A DNA stretch of 64,000 nt from Grammothele lineata (taxonomy: Eukaryota; Basidiomycota; Agaricomycetes; Polyporales; Polyporaceae): contig NDFF03000003.1 in the NCBI GenBank assembly GCA_002150815.3, positions 310,001-374,000 on the forward strand, in the 5' to 3' direction. Below the pieces are notes generated by a model, which saw only the letters and a list, made by a program, of their open reading frames with translations, had not been told where the DNA came from and made no database searches. A program made the translations under genes and the position numbers. Positions 58,476-64,000 of the stretch are shown here, in pieces. How positions within the stretch are numbered: position 1 is the first letter of the stretch; every line of letters begins with the position of its first letter.

Positions 58476-61400
58476 CTACCGTGGGGGTGAAGATGAGGGC
58501 GAGTGTACAAGTCCACTCCGACCACTGATCTGATGCTTCAGCACCTCCACCATCGCCTGCAGCTCTTCGTTCTCCTGTAACCGCTCCTCATTCTCATTCC
58601 GCAACTTCTCGTTCATCTCCTGTGTCCTCTTCCAGTCGACCGGTAGCTCAGGTTGCCGCTGCACCGCCGAGTGCCTCCGTGAGGTTTCTAGCTGCTTCTT
58701 GTAATGTTCCACCTTGCTCTCGAGAACCGTGATCTTCCGCTGCTGTGCTCTGCAAAGCGTGATGTGAGCGCCTCGAGAAGGTTCTAATGAGCACTCGTAA
58801 CATGGCCCTTACGTGGCAAACTCGTCCAACTCTCTCTCGGTGCGCTCGTGCGCTTCCAGCCTGAGTTCCATTTTCCTATATTTGCTAGCAAACGCCGCAA
58901 GGTGATCCTTGCTATCGTTGATCTTCTGCACATCCGCCTCCCTACACAACCGCATGAAAATACTACAACCGCAGTTATTATGCGCAAACATACCACAAAC
59001 GTTGTAGTCGCATGAGCTGTTCCACTTGAACCTCGTAATCATGTAGACGATCAACCTTGTGGGCCGTCTCTCTGATTCGTGTCTCCAGTTTAAATACCGA
59101 CTGGCTCGCGTCGGCGAGCAGTTTGCGTTGGGCAGCGAACGTATCCTAAGTGGCGTAACGTGAGAAAGCAAACGACAAGCGGTACCGCAGTGCACACGAC
59201 GTACTTTCGCTTCTTTCTCAGCAGCACGCATTGCAGCAGCCTCATTCGTCCATGACCTCTTCTCGTCCCTCAATGCTGTCAGCCTGTCCTGCAGCTCCTT
59301 GTTCCAATCCGTATATCGCACTCGTTGAGCTCCTGCTTGAGATTTCTCGTCTTTGAGCTCCCGCCTGAGCCGCGCGATTGTGTGTTTGTATTCTTTCAAC
59401 TTGCTGTGCTGCAGTGGTACGGTACCCATATCAGCCACAATGCAAGTTGACGTACAAGGCGCAGCTGACTAAGTTCTGCCGTTCGACCTCCTCGTTCCGT
59501 GATAGGACACGTTCCTTGTACAGCCGTCCAATATGCTTCACGTTCTCGCGCGAAGTCCACAGCTCAAGATTTAGGTCGTTTTTCAGCAGCAACACCTCCC
59601 GCTGAAGTCCGGAGATGGCTTGCGCGACGTGCGGGGGGAGTGACCCGTCTGTCCCACATTCCTGTACTAGAAGAGCGTGTTCACCCGCGTGGCCGTTGTC
59701 CTCGGCCGGCTGCGAAGCTGAGAGCTCTCCCTCCGCGCGCGACGGCGAGCGCGTGCCAGCCTGTGGAAAGAGCGAGTAAGTCCACGACGACGGAGCGTCG
59801 ACAATCTCAAAGTCAAGCCCGGAACGGAGTGCGACCGAGGTGGCAACCATATCCGCGAGAGAGACCTTGTGTTGCGCCGGAGCGGACGGCGAAGGCGTTG
59901 TCCCTCGGGAATGTCTTTCGTTTGGCGCCGGCTCTGCGGGCGGTTCATCTAATGGTACCGGCCGGTCGATTACCAGCGAAGCTTGGGGAGCGGCGCCACT
60001 CTGAGGTATTGGTAGATGGTCAGAAGGAACCCATGTCTCTGGAGGTTGTTGGCAGAGTCCAAGGGCTGCATTACGGACGTCGAGCATGGAAGCGCTGCTG
60101 ACAATCCGAGATATGTCGTAAGCCGCCCAGAAATCAGGCTTCTCCAGTTCCTCCGCAGCCCCTCTCCATATCAAAAACGGATGCAGGACATGCATGCGAA
60201 GCAATTGCTAGAAGATCAATGAGTGTAGGGCACCCTTTGAGCTTTAAATGTAATACGACGATGCATAAGCGCTCACCTCGCTCGTGCTCCGAATCTTCTC
60301 CTCGTCAAGAGCGTCTTCCCAACTCGCAACATAGAAACTTTCTAGTCCACTATCGTTGAGGTACTTCACCGGATACCGTAGGAATCGGATGGTATTGCAT
60401 GGGAACAGGTAATACAGGAATGCGAAGTAGCGATGAGCCGAAGGCGCCTTCGATGCAGTCCCGTCAAATGTGAGTTTGAGGCGAGACCATTCGATGTCTT
60501 CACGGATGGGGTGTGGCAGCGGTCCTTCATTGTCTTCACATTCTTCGTATGCCTCATCCTCGTCGGTATTCTCCGGGACGGTGCCAGCTTGAGAGCCTCG
60601 GGCCTGACGTTCCTTCCAACAGAGGATACGAGCTAGGACGAGGAGGAGTTGGGGAAGGAGACGTTTCAGGTTCTCGCAAGACTTAACGGCAAGAATGGGT
60701 AGCAGCTTTATAAGAATTGTTAATGCGATAGTGCAGACGGTTGAAGAATCGTCAAAAACGACTGAGTATAAGATGCTCGACATGAGAGGATGTTGAACGA
60801 GAGTCCGTGCGTGATCGGGGAATTCGGGGCGAGAGGTATACGCATTGAATAGCGCCATGAGCTGGAGGCGTGACCCTGGTGAAGAGAAGCAATGGTAGAG
60901 CTCGGTGAAGAAGTCCTGTCCTTCATGAGTGTATTGCAATCGAGCAACACGGTCCTTTGACCAGACACACCTGCGGTCGTTCGATGCCCACACTAACGAG
61001 TACATCCTCCAAATTGGCTTTCCAGCATGCCTTCTGCTCTCGCTGGCCCTGCTCCAGTTCGGCCCACTCCAAGGCGTCATCTCCCGAGCTCTCGTTGAAG
61101 GCATCCAGGAGATAGAAATCCATGAGCCGTCTCCGGAAATTACCCACCATGTCCTTTCGCTTCTCTAACTCTGTAGGTTCCTCGTCTGCGCCAGAAAAGG
61201 CGCTGTTGGGATCAAGTGCGTTTAGGATCAGCTGCTTGGCATTGCTAACGGCTTGTGAGGATAACTTGGGTTCGCGCAGCGCCGGACGGAGAACAAGGTC
61301 AAACCACGTCGATATAATGGAGCGTGAGGAGATGATGGGTTTTAATCGATGAAGAACTGCTAAAAAAGCCTCGAGGTGCGGAAGGAGGGAGTGACCAAGG

Positions 61401-61597
61401 ACCTCGTCATAGATCCTCTGGAGTTCATCTTCGAGCTGGCTGAGGAGAGTATTCGAGTCCTCTGTAGGTGCAGCCGAGCATTCGAGAACAAAGGTATCCA
61501 CGCGAGCAAGGAGCTCTTCCACAGGCGGTGCTTCCGGAGAGTGCTCGAGGAAGAGACGAATTTGGACGCAGAGGTCAATGACGATGGGGGAAGACAT
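58476..61597 (-). CDS. TSC1: Hamartin / TSC1 homologue
   Basis: Scaffold of the TSC complex, which with TSC2 restrains the GTPase Rheb and TORC1. The ATG at 61597 starts MSSPIVIDLCVQIRLFLEHS. The N-terminal alpha-solenoid follows: LLPHLEAFLAVLHRLKPI, STWFDLVLRPAL, MVGNFRRRLMDFYLLDAFNE, then EGQDFFTELYHCFSSPGSRL, LVQHPLMSSILYSVVFDDSS, and FAFLYYLFPCNTIRFLRYP. The next exon continues LRMHVLHPFLIWRGAAEELE with a Pro/Ser-rich linker. The C-terminal third is long coiled coil (LQREVLLLKNDLNLELWTSR, KLKEYKHTIARLRRELKDEK, VEHYKKQLETSRRHS) to a stop at 58476. Order and length (about 920 residues) fit fungal hamartins. Six or seven introns. The stop lies 323 bp upstream of the HSP90 ATG on the same strand. 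Confidence 0.88.
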
Positions 61598-61975
61598 GAC
61601 TAGTCTACTAATCTAAGCGTCTTCGAAAACAACACCTCTTCCGCACGTGACGGGAGACCGGTCCGTAATATTAATTCCCTGTGCAACATGAGCAGGCTCG
61701 CCGAGTCTAAACAGACAGCCTTTAAGCAACTACTATGGAGCCCCCAATACCCACTATGGCTGTTCTGAACACAGTCAACTATAGAGAGAACTTAGACGCC
61801 TCTAATGATGCTATCCCGAGGGACGTCCGAGCCTAAGCGCTCACTAGCACTCAAGTACTCACTGTTCGTTTGCATACCCATCTGAGTGCATCTGTTCGCT
61901 CAGCTGGCTCATGCCAGGAGAATATCGTGAAATCGTGAGTTGCATCAGGCATCGACGCCGTCCGTCTTCATCCGT
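61598..61975. promoter_or_regulatory. Region upstream of TSC1
   Basis: These 378 bases precede the TSC1 start and follow the remnant hydrolase gene. No gene seen; the TSC1 promoter is expected here. Confidence 0.35.
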
Positions 61976-62758
61976 TCAGCCGCGCGCGATCACCGAGTCA
62001 TCGAGAATACCCTCTGCATCGCCTGCTAGGATGTAAGTGCGCAGATATCTTCTGAAAAACGCCTTCAGGATGGCCCAAGTGAGGCGACACTGGAGAAAGG
62101 TAGAGATTCTTTTTCGCTTCTCCGAAGTCTAAAGACCCAAGGTAAGCATTCTGCATGTAATCGGGGTCCACACCGGTGATGTTATTATGGTGATTCTGCG
62201 CCAATGACGAGTCCGCATCTCTGCGAGAGAGTTACGAATCTAAGAGCGGTGGGCACGCAAGCATGCTTCTCGGAGGTGGAAGTTCGGGAATATTATTCTC
62301 AACGAGGTGTCGCATAAGAGCAAACGCCAGGTTGCCGTCGGCAGACTCGCCCACGACGGTGACGAAGCGTGAGTCGAAGCCCAGGTTCACGAGAAGATAT
62401 CTGTAGGCCGCAACGCAGTCGAGTAGGGCTGCCGGAAAATGGTTCGTGGGTTCGTCCGGGCGCGTCGTACTTAGACGATAGTCTACAGTGAGGATGCGGT
62501 CGATGCTGGTACTGTGGGCAAGGATCCCGCGACTGAGTTGGGTCGTAGGTGCGTCCGGATGTGCGCTGCCCAACTGGCACGCTCATCAGCACAAATAACC
62601 AGCTCCCAGGAAACGGATAATCGTGGACGGGTACGCACATGAAAAGCGCCTCCGTGAGTCTGCATAGCTACGTGCTCGCCCCGTGGGGCCTGCAAAGACC
62701 CGGGACGACCAGCCCTAGTTTGAATATCCAGTAAATGCAGGAGAGGTATTCTAGTCAT
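61976..62758 (-). pseudogene. Broken alpha/beta hydrolase (HSL/arylesterase type)
   Basis: Recognisable pieces of a hormone-sensitive-lipase-type esterase lie in order. The oxyanion motif appears in QTHGGAFH. An intron (gtgcgtaccc...ttgggcag) then leads to AHPDAPTTQLSRGILA, ILTVDYRLSTTRPDEP and FPAALLDCVAAYRYLL. The nucleophile elbow reads VVGESADGNLAFAL (the family norm is GDSAGGN). After PPLLDS there is an in-frame TAA at 62232-62234, and the same frame continues with homologous sequence (DYMQNAYLG, LSPVSPHLGHPEG). Near 62057 the frame shifts at a T run: YILAGDAEGILDDS continues one frame over and stops at 61976. The catalytic His region and the usual first 60-100 residues are absent. Two lesions plus both truncations argue for a pseudogene; a sequencing error could explain only one of them. 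Confidence 0.75.
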
Positions 62759-62875
62759 GGCTTCAACTTGAACAGTAAACAGGAACGGTTGGAAGGGAGT
62801 TTGTGCTCACGCGTGTATCTTCATCTGCAATCACGACGAGGTTACGAAGCGTCAAAGGTATACCGGGCAAATCTA

Positions 62876-63722
62876 TTAGATCTCTACTTCTTTACTTTCG
62901 AAAGCAATACCCCGGCCGCTAGACTCCCACTCATCTGCATCTGTGTGACGGGAGTACTGAGGCAAATAACTTTTTCGGGCTCTCCTTTTGGCCGCAGTGT
63001 CCTGACTAGACTCTTCATCTCGCTTCCGTACCATCGCCAGGGGTGGGCCTTGTCCGTCGCCAGCATACGACATCATCACGTTAGGCGGACCGAGCGGCAA
63101 TTCAGGGGAAACGTCGATCGCCCATGTGTGAATTGTCTTGCCACAAGTCTTATGCAATTCCAACATTGCGGGTTGCTCGGCAACGTCTGTCGCGACTCCT
63201 AGGACACCGGTGTAAGAGATGATAACCTTGCATCTGCAATATTGCTCAGAAGACGCACCGGGAACAAATATCTTCGACGAAAGTTGCAAGAGGCCACTCT
63301 CGATCTGCGGCTTGAATCAGCGACGCTGAGTGAGCTCACGGCCAGAGGGTCAAAGACCTCGTATTTGTGAGAGCGCCAATACTTCCTCTCATCTCGAGGT
63401 AAAGATGAGAAGATCTGCGTCTTTTGTTTAGTATCACCTGAGTATATGCAGCCCAAAACTACTCGCCTCTTCAGAGACGATGTACTCGATGCCAATGAGC
63501 TTCGCGTCGACTTTGTCCGAATCGTAAATAATGCATTGATGGAAGTCAGATGTCAAGTGATTGCAAAAATGGTGGGCTTCGACATGACGAGAGCGGTCGT
63601 GACTATGTCGGCTTTGTGTCAAGACGACTGGGTACCTATCAGACGCAATTGCGTACTTACGCATAAACGTGGAAAGCACAAAGGTGCTGATGGATGCGAT
63701 TAATGGGTGTGAAAATCATCAT
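62876..63722 (-). CDS. Oil-body-associated protein-like (OBAP, DUF1264)
   Basis: OBAP proteins associate with lipid droplets in plants; DUF1264 homologues occur in fungi and bacteria with unknown role. I traced four exons: 63661-63722, 63467-63602, 63358-63414 and 62876-63304. Together they give 227 residues in one frame. Signatures in order are [20 protein letters not shown], then [78 protein letters not shown] and [17 protein letters not shown]. The intron at 63415-63466 has a GC donor (GAG|gcgagt) and a perfect tactaaac branch site; the others are GT-AG. The first ATG in frame is at 63722, after an in-frame TAG, but family members usually extend further, so an upstream coding exon is possible. 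Confidence 0.88.
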
Positions 63723-64000
63723 CGCTTCTCCCAGGATATGATAGGGGACAGAGTGGTAGAGCGACTGTTTTGTTCCCTATAGACATAGTGGAGGTTCGTG
63801 TTTTGAAACAGGCGTTTCAGCAGCTTGTAACAGCAGATAAGGTGTATCATATAAGTACGCCAGCAACCTTTCCAATGACGTTACCTGTGCATCACCGGTG
63901 CAATTGTTGGAGTGCGTAATAATTCAATCTGTTCAAAGAAGATCACAAACAATCGTATTCGTACCCCCTCAGGCTGGGAAGATCTCAGACGAGGTCTACC
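63723..64000. other. Right edge, probable 5' region of the DUF1264 gene
   Basis: Upstream of the first DUF1264 ATG the frame stays open for about 20 codons back to a TAG. Beyond it no coding sequence is recognisable, but a small first exon could lie here. Confidence 0.3.

Overview
The window is a gene-dense, intron-rich nuclear segment from a filamentous basidiomycete, most likely an Agaricomycete (wood-decay or Polyporales-like). The evidence is many 50-70 nt GT-AG introns with TACTAAC-type branch sites, GC-rich coding exons, pyrimidine-rich tracts before start codons, and lineage-typical families: DUF6533 membrane proteins, a basidiomycete kinase-like family, an alpha-1,3-glucan synthase and a PPIE-type RRM protein. 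All functions come from reading the translated exons by eye. Splice sites that I checked base by base are stated; other exon boundaries are approximate.

Layout. 1-9.6 kb: the N-terminal part of a giant zinc-finger protein (-, runs off the left edge), a DUF4211 protein (+), exosome subunit RRP4 (-), TAF13 with a low-complexity N-terminal domain (+) and an RRM protein (-). 10.6-18.2 kb: kinase-like protein (+), NSRP1-like splicing factor (-), exosome subunit MTR3 (+), an unrecognised spliced gene (+) and an LAT-type amino acid transporter (+). 18.7-26.6 kb: copper chaperone ATX1 (+), ferric reductase (+) and tRNA methyltransferase TRM1 (+). 26.8-42 kb: STE11-type MAPKKK (-), 3.3 kb of non-coding DNA and a full-length alpha-1,3-glucan synthase (+). 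42.4-52.6 kb: sphingoid-base kinase (-), a Cys-bearing basic protein (+), a MYND protein (+) and two tandem DUF6533 proteins (-). 53.6-64 kb: an intron-containing tRNA-Ser(CGA), a SAM methyltransferase (+), HSP90 (-), hamartin/TSC1 (-), a broken alpha/beta hydrolase (-) and an oil-body-associated (DUF1264) protein (-).

Possible functional links are RNA decay (RRP4, MTR3), copper-dependent iron uptake (ATX1 beside a ferric reductase), cell-wall synthesis and signalling (glucan synthase, STE11, sphingoid kinase), and growth control with chaperoning (TSC1 directly upstream of HSP90). Most genes are ordinary eukaryotic housekeeping genes. I found no convincing new multi-gene system. The most unusual points are the low-complexity TAF13 fusion, the one-codon first exon of ATX1, the MEEID terminus of HSP90, the GC-AG intron in the DUF1264 gene, the double-lesion hydrolase pseudogene, and a few unrecognised basidiomycete proteins.
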